From Lineus longissimus (taxonomy: Eukaryota; Nemertea; Pilidiophora; Heteronemertea; Lineidae), in the NCBI RefSeq assembly GCF_910592395.1, contig NC_088319.1, forward strand, positions 4,466,001 to 4,530,000: 64,000 nt of DNA, in the 5' to 3' direction. Numbering within the stretch: the stretch's first letter is position 1; every line of letters starts with the position of its first letter. Positions 42,568 to 55,569 of the stretch are shown piece by piece. The translations under genes and the position numbers were made by a program. Under the pieces are notes generated by a model. That model was not told the DNA's origin. It worked only from the letters and a program-made list of their open reading frames with translations, and ran no database searches.

Positions 42568-42950
42568 CCTCATCTTAGAATATCTTTGTAGTGTTTTTGA
42601 CAGATATACATTGTAGTCATCTTTCGTAACATTAGCCGCGAAGCGAATGATCTGTTTCTTTTATGAGAGATAATCAAAATGAACAAACGATGTAAAAAAC
42701 GAACAGTGTGTCCAGATAACCTGCACTTAGGGCCCTCCCAATAATATTTCCTCATACCCCATCTTAGAAAATCTTTGAGGTGTTTTTTGACAAATTGTAT
42801 TTTTCCCTTCGTTACGTTGACATTTAACCCTTTAAGCACGGATGCCAAGCGACTGATCAGTTTCTTTCGTGAGAGAGAATTAGTATATATCTTCAAAAAT
42901 GAACTATTAAACGCGGTAAAAACGTAAAGTGTGGCCACACAACCTGAAAG
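42568..42950. repeat. Diverged direct duplication, about 190-bp unit x2
   Basis: CCTCATCTTAGAATATCTTT ... ACCTGCA (42,568-42,725) is repeated in degenerate form at about 42,755-42,950 (CCATCTTAGAAAATCTTTGA ... ACCTG). Confidence 0.65.
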
Positions 42951-44334
42951 GTTTTGCGAGGTTTACAACATCGAGCTTAAGTCAAAATGTACTCTCATCT
43001 TTCGTTAACTTGACTAAACTGTACTTAGGTCGGCTACTAATGTTAACTCAAAAGTGATATAAGGCCCTCCCTGGCTAGTAGAGGGGCAATCAAGAGAATT
43101 AACCTCCCCTATGGCCACCTAACCCAAAAACGCGATGTATAGGCCTAATGTTTTGACTGGTTTTCCTGCGTTACCTGACTTGAAAGAGACCTTGTGCAGT
43201 TTGACATCGTGCAGTATGTACACATAACGCACGTCTGTACAAAGAGTTTTATGGGGATTTCGAACATGTTCAACTAGAAATAAGGAAAATAACGTTAAAA
43301 CGGTTTTGAACATATCATATCACATCATATTCATATATCACCATGGTTCGCTAAGGAAAGTATACAGAATACCGGAGTTCCATGGTGTCCCCATGGTGTC
43401 CCCATGGCAGAGTGAGGCCGTCCCCAAGCAAAAATTGAATTGTAGAAACCCCTGAAAGCATTTTCCATTGCATCTTGAACATGAATTCGATGGGTTTCAT
43501 AGGAAAGAAGTCAACTTATATTGTATTTCTTTTCTTCAGAATCAGGAAACAGACAGCAAGATGAGTCAGATGTGGACGCTTATGCTTCGTATCTCCCAAC
43601 ACATTCATCGTTGCACTTGAATATTGTGCGAAAAAGGACTTCGATGTGGAGGATTGTGTAATAGACAGAATGGATGCCATAAGATGCTATTGCCTTCAAG
43701 AATGCCTCGAGGTTATAGAACACCTTATATACAAGGTTGGATACAAGGTCAGAGTTGTGAAGGAATGACGATATTCAGGTAGGTGTTAAAAAGAAATGAT
43801 CCCCCCATCCCCCACCTTTAAGTATTCCAAACAATAATTTACATAGGTCGACACATTTCTCTTCGGGGAGCATGTGAAAAGCATTGAAACCATGACTCTG
43901 GTACAAACTAAAAAAAATGCAAAAAACGCCTGAACACTACATATGCATGAAGACACGGGGTACCTAAGAAAGTAATCCACTAAAACCGACCATAAGCATG
44001 ATCGGTTTTCTCTTTTGATAATGTTCGAGTAATATAATCAATATTATAATGCGTGTAATAAATAATTTCTTTGAAGGGGTACAATCATTATGGGTTACCC
44101 AATTTACCTCAGATCTGACTAGAATAGAAAATTATCCGGTATTAGGATATTTTCGCGAGTAGGTTATGCTCGCGTACATATTCTGCCACTCACTTTGTTC
44201 AGAGGCTACATCGAAATTATACGCCTGCACAGGAATATGCTAAATACACTCCACATCTGATGAGCGACGCTGAAGCCCAACTTATTGACTGGTTCAGTGC
44301 ATTGGTCAGCGTTTCAACGATGTACTACTATAAA
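42951..44334. other. Non-coding, one weak exon-like block
   Basis: At about 43,550-43,770 an acceptor-like TTCTTCAG is followed by an open run without ATG that ends at GGAATGA before GATATTCAGGTAGGT. The evidence is too weak for a gene call. Otherwise featureless. Confidence 0.3.
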
Positions 44335-44670
44335 TGACGAACGAATGTTGTTGGTGAAGGTATATATCTGACTCTCAATGAAATTAATCCGTCACCTCAT
44401 GGCCACTTGTTTTGTGATAGAAAGAAGTGATGTCATTTCGGCCACAGTCCATCACATCATTGTGCCATTGGTCATGCCAAAGGCTCATATGTGCTAGAAT
44501 AATATTGCAATTTTGCAGCGTTTGAACAATGTATTCAGTGACCAAATGGGTGGTGTAGGCATATCCGACTCTCAAAGAAAGTAATCCAGCCGTCACCTCT
44601 ACCCTCTTCTTGTGATAGAAAGGAGGAATATGTCATTTCGGCCACTGTCCATCATTGTGCAACTGGGAGT
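44335..44670. repeat. Tandem duplication, about 185-bp unit x2
   Basis: The blocks around GACTCTCAATGAAATTAATC ... TGTCATTTCGGCCACAGTCC and GACTCTCAAAGAAAGTAATC ... TGTCATTTCGGCCACTGTCC are two diverged copies. Confidence 0.75.
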
Positions 44671-47489
44671 TGCATAGAAGCAATGGCAGCATTGTACTCA
44701 GCGAGTTCGGCCATAATGTTCATATATTCGCGGTTGAATCTGCCTGTGCTTTCAATTTATTTGCTGTCGTCTAGCTGCTAGCAACTTTGGTAACCATAGT
44801 GGACGGTGATTTGCTCACACTGTCCGAATCCCCACACTGATCACTCTAGCATCAATGCTGCGCCATGAAAAGAGGCTTTCTCCCAGTGCGAAAGACCCAG
44901 GATGAACGCTGGCAAATTTTGTTTTCATACGGCGCAAATACAGTTTCGGTTGGGATGTGTAACAGAGTTCAACTTCACTAAGAGGAGATATTACATTGAT
45001 AATTAGGCCGGGTGCATGACAATTATCTAAATATGAAATGTGAATGTTCTGTTTTTTTGTTTCAGGCCCTACACGAAAAGGTTACGAGGGCTCCTTAACC
45101 TGTGGTCGGCAGCTGCATTCGCTTTTCACTGGTGACCTGGACAGCAAAGTTTCAAAGATTCGAGTACGTGAGAATACCCTCCTGGATAACGCTAAAATTA
45201 AGGGAACTAGGAACAGTTTGCGCTCCATACAGCCCAAAACGTCGTGGACATACCATTTACGAATTGACTAAATTAATATCATAGGAGGTTTTTTTAAAAC
45301 CGAAATAGAATAATGATAATCTGAGTGTGTCACTTTGTAATCAACACGTTTACAAATCATTGTGATGGAAAGCCATCCAAATTCAGTTCATAATGTCGAT
45401 TACAAAACCGAAAGGGGCCTGATGAAAAGCTATGCAGGTTCGCCCAGTATCATAAAACAAATTTGTTGGAGTGGAAATCCTCCAATGTAATATTTGATGT
45501 AAAGAATCTGAATAGGTTTTGCCTGATTTAGCTGCATTGAAATGGAAAGCCATTCAATGCAATAAAATCCATGGAAATTCAGCGTGTATGATGACTTTTT
45601 GGAAGCATTTTTTCTGAGGGAAAATCAGTCAAGTTAAATGTTTGTTTTAAACACTAGCGCTAATGTCACTCTGTGTTAACTTTGATTGTGTTACTAGGCA
45701 TGTTAAAACCGATGTACATGGACAAGATTTAAGACAATTCTTGCATTTTAAATGCAGCAGAACCTCTCTATTAACGGGTTCCCTGGGACTGACACTTGCT
45801 GTCTCTATAGAGAGGTGTCCCATTACAGTTGTTCAGGCTACAGTCTAATCCTAACCTGACGAATCCATCAAGTTATTCAGGGTGCACCCGACAACACTCA
45901 AGGCTTTTTTACTTCCCTTGTACATGTTGTATCAGGTCCCAAAACTAATGTTAGAATGTTATCTACTGGTATATAACATCCATCGTTTAGTGCTTTAGTA
46001 AAGATAGTCTGCCATCCCATCAAATATAGATATTTGCAAGGAATTTTTGCCTGACCCGAGGAATGTGATATTCCCAAAGCCGACATCTTAAATGTTTATC
46101 ATTTTTGTAGGACTCTAGGAAATACAGATTTTACGTGTAGTCGTGTATATTGAGGCAGTGCAATTAATTCAGATATTTTCCACTCTGTATGGTTTATTTC
46201 TCGAGCAAAATCGTTTTTTCGTGAACTCATGATTTATCGTCTTTTGTACGATGAGGTGCGGGGATTCGCATTGGTCGTGTGTTAATGGGTTATATAGACA
46301 GAGCCAATGTAAAATTGACCACAAAGGCATTAGTTTTTTGTATTGCACGGAGAGGGAATCCATGTGTCGTAAATTAGTCGTCTTTTGCGAGCAGGTTTAT
46401 TATCTAGAGTATGATGGGATAAGATCACTGTAAGGGCATACTTTTAGCATTGCTTTGATGACAAAGAAAAGCAGTAAATCTGTAACTAGAGATACTTCCC
46501 AACTTGAAGGTGCAGGGCGCATTTGACATGTTTGATAGAAACTAAGAGGCATTGAGATTTATAACACAGGATCATCTGCCATTTAATGCACCCTTAAAAT
46601 AACCGGGACTTTTTTTTATTAGATCTCGATCAGGGGCATTTATAATCCAAATCTTTATAGGCCTACTGAAGAGAACTGTTTACAAACCGACCAAACATGC
46701 CAAAAAGCTTGCCAATATCCTGGTGACCGAGCTCTGCACCAGTGATCGGCCAGGTCAGGTCTCGAGCACTCTGGCTTTCAAGACGAGACATTTGCCGAAT
46801 TCGTCTGGAACTTTGGGGTAGAATACCATGCAGTTGCCTGAATTCAATATTACGAAGGCACTGAAGGATCATTCGAAATTCAAAATGTATGGTTTAAACA
46901 TTGGTCTAGTACATTTTTTGATGTAGTGTTTGAGATTTTCAAAAAAATTGCTAACTTTCATATAGACGTCAACTGTTAAATTTTATTACACGAGAATAAA
47001 TTCATTGGGTAAACAATGTATTTGTATTAATTTTTTAGTTATTTAGGGAAGTGTACACATGTGTGATGTTTTAGTAATTCCATTCTCGCGGTCCCCGTCA
47101 TTAGTTCAAAATTTGGTGGGTTTGCCTGATTCATGCCATCGTGGTCTTCCTCACTGGACAGTGCGACGAATATTGTGACCTTGCGGGCATGAGGATCGAA
47201 GCAACCTGTGGTAATGAAGAAGAAGTGGAGTTTGGAGAGACTCACAACTCCTGTATTGTCACAATTTCCTTGTCCAACATAGTTTTCTGTACTGCCGGAA
47301 CCTCATATCCTTGTAGCCTGATGGGCTGGTCAATGATAAAGCGGCGACATGGGCCACAACCTGTATTTCGAACGGCATTTATGTGATGGTCTTTCATGCA
47401 GCTGATGACATGATCACAATCCATCGACAGTTCTGATCGAGTGCCTTGTTTGGGTGCCTCCCATAATAGATTCACAAATCTATAAACCA
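44671..47489. other. No recognisable gene; one possible exon
   Basis: At 45,065 a strong acceptor (TTTTTTTGTTTCAG) precedes about 210 bp. One frame there (45102-45284) contains LKLRELGTVCAPYSPKRRGH and looks coding-like, but it has no partner exon. The rest contains only short frames. Confidence 0.3.
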
Positions 47490-49530
47490 AGCATGCCAGA
47501 ACTTAATTTTTGATAACAAGAGACGACCCGTAGGCCCTTTCGTCAGTGACTTGTCTGAGCAGCTGGTTACAAAACCACCTGTCGATCGACCCTCATGATG
47601 TAAGAACATACATGCTTCGACGGACAAACAGTAACAACCCTCGGTCCTCGTGTGCTTTCTTGTAACTGCCATCATGTCGATCATCGTATTAGGTACCTTT
47701 ATATCTTAGTGATCGGAGACAGAACAACCTGTCAGCCCATGTGTCCGAGCGTTAGTTTATATCGATGGGGACGTAGTAACAACCTCTCGGTCCTCATGAT
47801 CTGCCTTGAGCTAAAGATAATATCACAACCTTCATGTTAATGTCTTACTTACTATGGCCCGAGACAATATCACTACCTCTCGGCCCTTATGTTAGTGCTT
47901 TTTACCTTAAGACTCGACGGTTTTCATGCATGGGGCTGGGGACAGAACAGCATTTCAGCTCCCATGTATAGCGTAAGCTAAGATGGGACATAGTAACAAC
48001 CTATTGGTTTTTATGTAGAGCGTAACCTAAGATGGGACATTGTAATAACTTATCGGTCCTAATATACAGCGAAGGCTAAGATGAGGACATAGTAACAACC
48101 TATCGGTCCTTATTTATAGTGTAGGTTTAGACAGGGACATAGTCACAACCTTTCGGTCCTTATGTATAGTGCAGGTTAAGACAGGGACATAGTCACAACC
48201 TATCGGTCCTTATTTATAGTGTAGGTTTAGACAGGGACATAGTCACAACCTTTCGGTCCTTATGTATAGTGGAGGTTAAGACAGGGACATAGTCACAACC
48301 CTTCGGTCCTTATGTATAGTTTAGGTTAAGACAGGGACATAGTCACAACCTTTCGGTCCTTATAGTGTAGGTTAAGACAGGGACATAGTCACAACCTTTC
48401 GGTCCTTATGTATAGTGTAGGTTAAGACAGGGACACAGTCACAACCTTTCGGTCCTTATGTATAGTGGAGATTAAGACAGGGACATAGTCACAACCTTTC
48501 GGTCCTTATGTATAGTGTAGGTTAAGACAGGGACATAGTCACAACATTTCGGTCCTTATAGTGTAGGTTAAGACAGGGACATAATCACAACCTTTCGGTC
48601 CTTATAGTGTAGGTTAAGACAGGGACATAGTCACATTCTTTCGGTCCTTATGTATAGTGTAGGTTAAGACAGGGACATAGTCACAACCTTTCGGTCCTTA
48701 TGTATAGTGGAGGTTAAGACAGGGACATAGTCACAACCCTTCGGTCCTTATGTATAGTTTAGGTTAAGACAGGGACATAGTCACAACCTTTCGGTCCTTA
48801 TAGTGTAGGTTAAGACAGGGACATAGTCACAACCTTTCGTTCCTTATGTATAGTGGAGGTTAAGACAGGGACACAGTCACAACCCTTCGGTCCTTATGTA
48901 TAGTTTAGGTTAAGACAGGGACATAGTCACAACCTTTCGGTCCTTATAGTGTAGGTTAAGACAGGGACATAGTCACAACCTTTCGGTCCTTATGTATAGT
49001 GGAGGTTAAGACAGGGACACAGTCACAACCTTTCGGTCCTTATGTATAGTGGAGATTAAGACAGGGACATAGTCACAACCTTTCGGTCCTTATGTATAGT
49101 GTAGGTTAAGACAGGGACATAGTCACAACCTTTCGGTCCTTATGTATAGTGGAGGTTAAGACAGGGACATAGTCACAACCTTTCGGTCCTTATAGTGTAG
49201 GTTAAGACAGGGACATAATCACAACTTTTCGGTCCTTATAGTGTAGGTTAAGACAGGGACATAGTCACATTCTTTCGGTCCTTATGTATAGTGTAGGTTA
49301 AGACAGGGACATAGTCACAACCTTTCGGTCCTTATGTATAGTGTAGGTTAAGACAGGGACATAGTCACAACATTTCGGTCCTTATGTATAGTGTAGGTTA
49401 AGACAGGGACATAGTCACAACCTTTCGGTCCCTATGTATAGTGTAGGTTAATACAGGGACATAGTCACAACCTTTCGGTCCTTATGTATAGTGTAGGTTA
49501 AGACAGGGACATAGTCACAGTCCTTCTGTA
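47490..49530. repeat. 50-bp minisatellite with higher-order organisation
   Basis: The core at about 48,108-49,530 has about 29 units. The main unit is 50 bp (GGTCCTTATGTATAGTGTAG plus GTTAAGACAGGGACATAGTC plus ACAACCTTTC). A 46-bp form lacks TGTA. Variant units (GTGG, GTTT, short) recur in the same order several times (for example around 48,258, 48,700, 48,846), pointing to amplification in blocks of several units. The left flank from about 47,490 contains progressively more degenerate and longer copies. Confidence 0.93.
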
Positions 49531-50198
49531 TAACATAAGCTAAGATGGGGACATTGTAACAACTTATTGGTGTTTATGTAAATGCTTTCCCTTTGATTGA
49601 AACAAAATCACAACTACTGTCGGCTAATGTGCCAACCAGTCCTGTCGATTACCATGTAAATGAACGTTTAACCATCGAGGATAGAAATTAAACAGGCTAT
49701 CGGTCATTTTCTGATGAACATGGAATGAAATAGAAACCAGCAGTGTTTCATCCTCATGCAAGTGTGTTCCTGACAGTTGGGAAACGAATCGCAACACATG
49801 CTGGCCGGTATTGATGGCGACTGTTCCAGCAGTGTTCACGTGATCATATCAAGCTACCGTGGCTGCCGATCCATATGTAATGTCTTCTAAGACTAAACAA
49901 CAATTTATTACTCGATGTTTGCAAGTTTAAGTCGCATCATTTCAGCAAGATAAGTCACATCATAATTACAGCCAACCATTCAGTATCACTTCAGTGAATT
50001 ATGTCAGGAAACAGATGGACTATTTTGAGTCCTAAATTATTACTCGGTAGGGTCAGAAAAACATAATCATCAGTATAGGCATAGTAATTGTTTTGTATCT
50101 GATAGTGTGCTGATGAATACCGTTATTGTTGGCGGACATTCATAAACGTATGGACAAGTTGCAGCTTTACCTTATTGTTAATCGTCGTTATATACAAT
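49531..50198. other. No recognisable feature
   Basis: Only short frames between the minisatellite and the Harbinger element. Confidence 0.4.
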
Positions 50199-50561
50199 GG
50201 GTGAGGTCAAATCTCAGAGTTAACTCTACACCTAGATTATCCAAGTGTAATCTCTGTGAAAAGTGTTAACCTGAACCCTAGACACCAAGTTCAGGTTAAC
50301 ACCTTGGTGACACCTGGGTTACACCAAGATTACACTTGAATAATACTTTCCTAACACCTTCTAGATACTTTACTTCTACATGGGCAAGGTGCCAAGCCTG
50401 GCACATGTCAGTGGTAAATAATCCATGCCACAGTTACATAATGATGTTAGTTTCACTTGGTCTCCTGGTTGCACAGGTCTGGCACTTCGCCCATGTTGAA
50501 GAGAGGTTGAATTGGACTATGCGTAGATCTTTAGTGTAAGTCTGTCATCTGAGCAGTCATC

Positions 50562-51347
50562 ATGGACGGAAAGGGGAAGAAACGCTTCCAGTGGACACAC
50601 GAGAAGAGGATGCAAACTCTTGAGTACATGATTGATCACCATGAGGCATTTCGTCGTGCCAAGAAGAATGCTCTGGTCCAGGAATTTTATGCAGCAGTAG
50701 GGAACCACGTTGGTACCAACGCCGAAGTGGTTGAAAATATGCTTAAGAACCTAGGGAAGGAATATCGAGATGCCATCAAGACACAGCAGGCTTCAGGGGC
50801 TGCAACAGATGATATGCACCCTGGTTTAAAACTCAAGGACTCTCGTGAATTATTTGAACTTTTTGACTCTTTCCATCGACTTTATTATCCGAAGGGCGGG
50901 GCAGCCAGACCTGCAATTGTTATGACACCAACCGGCATCACAAGGCCAGGATCTGCAACGAACTCCCGACCCCAAACCCCTAGCGATGAAAACTGCAGCA
51001 TACCAGATGACCGCGGTGTTGTCATCAGCTCAGATAGGAGTACTCCATCCCCTTCGACATCAAGGTCTGGAACGCCAACTGTTCAGGCAGGAACCGATGC
51101 CAGTACCAGTGCCGGAAAAAAACGTCCTGCTTCACAAATGATGCCCCCGGTGACCACAGGAAAGAAGGCCAGGGACGAAAGTGATTTCATGAACTCTTCT
51201 GTGCAACATCAAGAGCAAACTTGTGACTTGATGAAAGAAATCAGGGATACGCTCCGTGAACTTGTGTACGAGATTAGTTTATTCCGTGCTGCTGTGTTGG
51301 AGGAGAGAGGAATAACCATTATTGAACAATTACCTGATACCGACTAA
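50562..51347 (+). CDS. PIF/Harbinger Myb/SANT-like DNA-binding protein
   Basis: The ORF has 261 codons with an ATG start and no lesions. Residues 8-95 (WTHEKRMQTLEYMIDHHEAF onward) form a trihelical Myb/SANT-like domain of the NAIF1 kind. Residues 125-200 are Ser/Thr/Pro-rich, and the C-terminus is helical (possible coiled coil, residues 215-255). In PIF/Harbinger elements this partner carries the transposase into the nucleus and helps bind the element ends. It converges on the transposase gene with 456 bp between the stops. Confidence 0.85.
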   Translation: MDGKGKKRFQWTHEKRMQTLEYMIDHHEAFRRAKKNALVQEFYAAVGNHVGTNAEVVENMLKNLGKEYRDAIKTQQASGAATDDMHPGLKLKDSRELFELFDSFHRLYYPKGGAARPAIVMTPTGITRPGSATNSRPQTPSDENCSIPDDRGVVISSDRSTPSPSTSRSGTPTVQAGTDASTSAGKKRPASQMMPPVTTGKKARDESDFMNSSVQHQEQTCDLMKEIRDTLRELVYEISLFRAAVLEERGITIIEQLPDTD

Positions 51348-51803
51348 ATTACAGTCCCTACTAACCCGCTCAATACCGGATTTTTCAAGCACCGAGTCCC
51401 GTCATACAGACAAGACTCTTTTTATGCAATTAATTACCATGATTGCTGAGTGAACAACATTTTATTGATGAAAACAGTTACAGAAACTGCGATTTGTCAC
51501 GCTAACAGCAAGGAATTAGTTTTAGTTAATTTTATAGATGGCTCTTTATAGTGGTGGCTTGATCAATACTACACCCACAAAACAGAGAGGTACAATTGTT
51601 GTGTGATAACAGACTATTTTGTTTCTTCAGTTCTAGCCATGACTATTCCATCATATTTTTGGTTCAGGATTTGTTTACAAGTAGTGACATGCCACAGATT
51701 GGACAGCCAAGTAGGCTTCTCTTTCAGTTACTAAATTGGGGATACTAAGAATAAGCAATCATTTTCAGTTATTTTACTTTTGTCTTTGTCTTTCACATAT
51801 GGT

Positions 51804-52835
51804 TCAAGCCAAGAAATTGGTGTAAAGGTTGTGTAACACGCATGTTGCTACAGTGCATTTTGATGGAAAAACAGGGCCATATTTCGCAGCGTACCTATTC
51901 TCTTTTAGCTGATTGGTCCTCCATATCAGTTCAGTACATCCGATAGACCTCTCAACTATTTGACGGAGTCGAGTGCATCTGTTGTTAAAATCTAGTTGTT
52001 CCTGTCGAAGATTATTTCCAGTAAAAGTAATCAGCACAGATCGGTGCAGGTTCCTGTAGGCAGGATCACCAAGCATATCATACTCCTCTGGAAGTTGATC
52101 AAGGAAGTCGAACAATTCTCGAGACCACTCGGCCGCTGTTTTGTCGTGCGTCGATCCAGGTACTCCGCTTATAACGTGTCTTACCCTGCCAAATCGATCT
52201 ACAACGTACTGCACGTTGATGGAGTCGCAACATTTCCCCGGCCTCCCACAGTAATACGCATCACCAGCCCTATCAGGCTTTTGGATTTTCACAATAACGC
52301 CGTCTATGAAAAGAATCACTTGCCGCTCAACTCCGTCGATATCAACCAGAGGCTGGGCCAGTTGATCAAACTCATCCTGCTCAGGGAATGAAACATGACG
52401 CGCAGCTATGTCAAAGAAAAAGTCAGAAACCTCAGTCACATGTAATATTGCAGTTGGCTTAGCATAACCAACAGCATAACCGACCTGTCTGTGAAAGCCT
52501 CCTGAAGCGAGGTAGTGCAAAAAAGTTTTCATTCTTCTTGAAGATGTACTTGCGTTGACTTGGCCATTCCCCTGGTGATTAGCCTGCCTCCATCCATGAA
52601 AATAATCAACAAGGTGATCAAATTGTTCTTGGTTGAGCCTCATATGCCGCTCAATCGGTTCTCCACTGTAGGCAGGCGTTCGAATAAAGTTTTCTGCTCT
52701 TCTATTATGTCTTAGGGCAACAACTTGAAACATAGGAATCGCAAACATGGCTGCCTTTGTAACTCTGAGAATTGACCTCTCACAGGTGTTAACCTCCAGG
52801 AGGTTAACACCTGATGTACACGATCTGTAATGCAT
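51804..52835 (-). CDS. PIF/Harbinger DDE transposase
   Basis: The ORF has 343 codons with an ATG at 52835 and is intact. The catalytic residues can be placed: Asp178 in LFIDGVIVKI, Asp257 in MLGDPAYRN and Glu295 in RQIVERSIG, with the conserved GVPGSTHDKT between the two Asp. The N-terminal part has a helical domain (RLNQEQFDHLVDYF, residue 67 on). The first 29 residues lie in the subterminal repeat zone; an internal Met at residue 30 is an alternative start. Role: cut-and-paste transposition. With both genes and both TIRs intact, this copy looks potentially active. Confidence 0.93.
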   Translation of the reverse strand: MHYRSCTSGVNLLEVNTCERSILRVTKAAMFAIPMFQVVALRHNRRAENFIRTPAYSGEPIERHMRLNQEQFDHLVDYFHGWRQANHQGNGQVNASTSSRRMKTFLHYLASGGFHRQVGYAVGYAKPTAILHVTEVSDFFFDIAARHVSFPEQDEFDQLAQPLVDIDGVERQVILFIDGVIVKIQKPDRAGDAYYCGRPGKCCDSINVQYVVDRFGRVRHVISGVPGSTHDKTAAEWSRELFDFLDQLPEEYDMLGDPAYRNLHRSVLITFTGNNLRQEQLDFNNRCTRLRQIVERSIGCTELIWRTNQLKENRYAAKYGPVFPSKCTVATCVLHNLYTNFLA

Positions 52836-53275
52836 TTTCTTAACACTTGGCCACTTCCTCAGATTAAGGGAACACCTGAGCGATCAAAGTGTTCCCTAGG
52901 TGTCTACCAAGTGTTAACTTAGTGTCAACTCGGTGTTAAGAAAGTGTTAACTAGGAGTCAAGTGAGGAGGTCAAATCTCGGGGTTTTGGAACACTTTCTT
53001 AACACCTGGTGTTAACACTTAGTAAACTCTGAGATTTGACCTCACCCAATGTCCACACAAAATGACTCTGTCATGTGGTTGTCATGAGGTTAAGCATTCT
53101 CCGAACAGAAATGTTATTCACGTCTCTCTGCCTGCGCTGAGATTAGGTCACAGCCATAGTTCCGTACAGTATTTCGGGTTGAAATACAAAACACAATGTT
53201 GTATTGTATTGTGCACAGCTGCGCCAACTTTAATGTTTTAATACTCCATTCTATTAACGATGTCTCAGAATTTGG

Positions 53276-53605
53276 TATAAAAGACCTGCAGTGAAAGTTA
53301 AAAAATGAAATGACTCAATCTTCGCCATTTCGGGGATATGGCAGGCTATCCAACCAGGGATGGAACGAGGCGTTCAGAACTTGAGTCATGTGCGGAGGAT
53401 GGATGTTTAAATTCATACTCAAGTATGCCTTGGCGAGGCAATGATATCTATTGTAAGGAATATATCTGCATCATGCGCATTTGGAATTTTACGCTAAAGC
53501 GACACGATTTTTGGAAAGTTTCTTGTCTGCTACAAAAATGGACGATCTGCCTAAAAAACGGCCGCATCTTCACATGTCGGAGTCTCAGAAAAAATCATTG
53601 AGATG
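53276..53605 (+). promoter_or_regulatory. TATA box and possible first coding exon
   Basis: TATAAAAG at 53276-53283 is followed about 255 bp later by an ATG at 53538 opening 22 codons (MDDLPKKRPHLHMSESQKKS) that run into a consensus donor (ATG|GTGAGT at 53606). It could be the start of a host gene whose other exons I cannot place. The Harbinger element ends only 229 bp upstream of the TATA box. Upstream ATGs exist, which weakens the case. Confidence 0.3.
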
Positions 53606-55569
53606 GTGAGTAGGCACATATTATTATAATCTGAATTGGCCTAAAGGCTACTGGGTGTGACGCATGGAAGGGTCAGATCACTATTCACTAGTGCTGTTGC
53701 CCAGCCAATGGCTATGAAAATCTTTGTAACCGCAATTATCCGAGTCGGTCTTGATGCAGTAGGTCGGCCCACTAGTTCCAATGCCATTGCATGTAACCTG
53801 GCCTACGTCAATTCCCTGCAGAATTCTACCCAAGGATTTGCAAATCCTACCCTTTCATAAGTCAACTTTAAAGAGCTAGTCGCTCTGACCCAGGTCGACA
53901 AGGGACTTTTTCAAACAGTCCACACAAGCAGTAAATTTTTCTATATCTTACATCTAATATCCTATATGACTATCATGAATCGTCGTCCCCTGTACCAATG
54001 ACGTTGAATTAAAACTATTTCAACAGAATCCTCTGTTTACTAGATAGAGGAAAGAAATTCCGATCGAATATTCTAGCTTTTTGATACAAGTTGGCGAGAT
54101 AAAATTCGTCAGTATTCGTCATGCCGCAATCACAAAAACGTTGCCAGGCTGTCCGAGAATTAGATTTGATGTGCATTTTTTGTGGCAAGTGTTTTGTTTT
54201 CGTTTAACAAATCACATCATATTGATACCAAGTTGAAATGTCATGCGTACACAGCGTCAATTTGAACTTTTATTGGGAATAGAAGTACTCTGAAGATATA
54301 ATCATTCTCTGCATTCAACTCAAAACTGTTCTTAGCTTACTATCATTTCGTGCGAGCTTCGAAACCAATGGTTAAAGCGAAAATTAGTAGCGTAAAAATC
54401 AGGGTCATACATTGAGTGTCATGAGTCATTCCCATATCTGCACATCCACTGAAGCCAAAAAATCTGGAGTAGTAAAATTTAACCACCTGTCAACTATTTG
54501 TCTACTCAACCAATCGATGTCCACCTAACTTTGTACTTTTACCAGTCGGCACTATCGTTAAGCCTATGTTCTGAGGAGTTTATATAACCAAGTTGACATT
54601 TAGGCTTTTATCCCAAAGACCAAGTCAGATTAATTTCCCTAATTTTGAACAGTGCAATCGTATCTAAACAGTGTCAGTCTGTCTTCCCCCCTGCTTTAGA
54701 CAATATGGCACTCGATGTTTATGTTAAGACATCCCCCCTCTCCCCCCATATGTGATCTCCAAATGCATATGCCATTCCAGGCTGGAATACAGTGTTCCAT
54801 TTTTACCTTCTTTTCAAGTGAACATACATGTAGCCCTGCATTCTGCGGGTCAAACAGCTATGATAAGGTTTTTGAAGGAACAGAAAGTAGTTTGGTCTGC
54901 TTTCTTATCACACGAAAATACAATGTTGTGGATTAATGTGAGATAAGGATGCTTTGATTGTACTATTTTCTAGTAGAAAGAGTCAATTCAGTATAGATGA
55001 CTATGTACTAGCGTATTAAACCTATAGGGTGAGAATCAAAAGTCCACCACGCTTGAAACATTTGAAGTGGGGGCGTGTAAAATCATAATAATATTTCAGC
55101 AAATTCCAAAAACAAAATTCCCATGCAGAATCACAGAGGATAAGTCAGTGTTGTAGTTCCATCACAGCGCCACTTTTCCGTTCTCCAAAATGATAAGCAA
55201 ATATTACCAGCTGTAACTTAGACAATAACTATGGTTATTCCTGCAAATACAATTGTGTGCCCTGCTTAGGAAAAAATAGGCGGTTGTCTCATATGGACAA
55301 AATGCTTCAGAAAAAGGTTTGTGTAAGTTATAATGATTGAAGTTGTCTGGGGGTTATTGTCCTGGTACAAAAGAAGAATGATATTTTCATTATTTTGATA
55401 AATTCTTACGAAACTGCCGAGTTTTATTATGTCTGACTCACTAAATCATTATGAAATTAATTAACTCACTGTGTTGAACTTCCCAGTGCCGACGATGCCA
55501 GAGTTGATCATACGTAAGAATTAATTGTAACTCTAGAAACTCATTATATTTCCATACCTGATTTTCAGA
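53606..55569. other. No recognisable feature
   Basis: Intron-like AT-rich sequence with short frames only. Confidence 0.4.

Larger units (their letters stand above)
50199..53047. mobile_element. Complete PIF/Harbinger DNA transposon
   Basis: The terminal inverted repeats start GGGTGAGGTCAAATCTCAGA at both ends (50199 inward; 53047 inward on the other strand). They are flanked by the 3-bp duplication AAT (50196-50198 and 53048-53050), the length typical for this superfamily. The subterminal zones are rich in GTGTTAAC-type repeats on both sides (50,260-50,330; 52,780-53,010). One of these zones contains an internal degenerate copy of the terminal motif at about 52,968. The element encodes both proteins expected of PIF/Harbinger, arranged tail to tail. 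Confidence 0.93.

Noticed and set aside
48040-49530. CRISPR-like regular array
   Set aside because: The units are contiguous 46-50-bp tandem copies with no unique spacers, in a eukaryotic context; it is a minisatellite.
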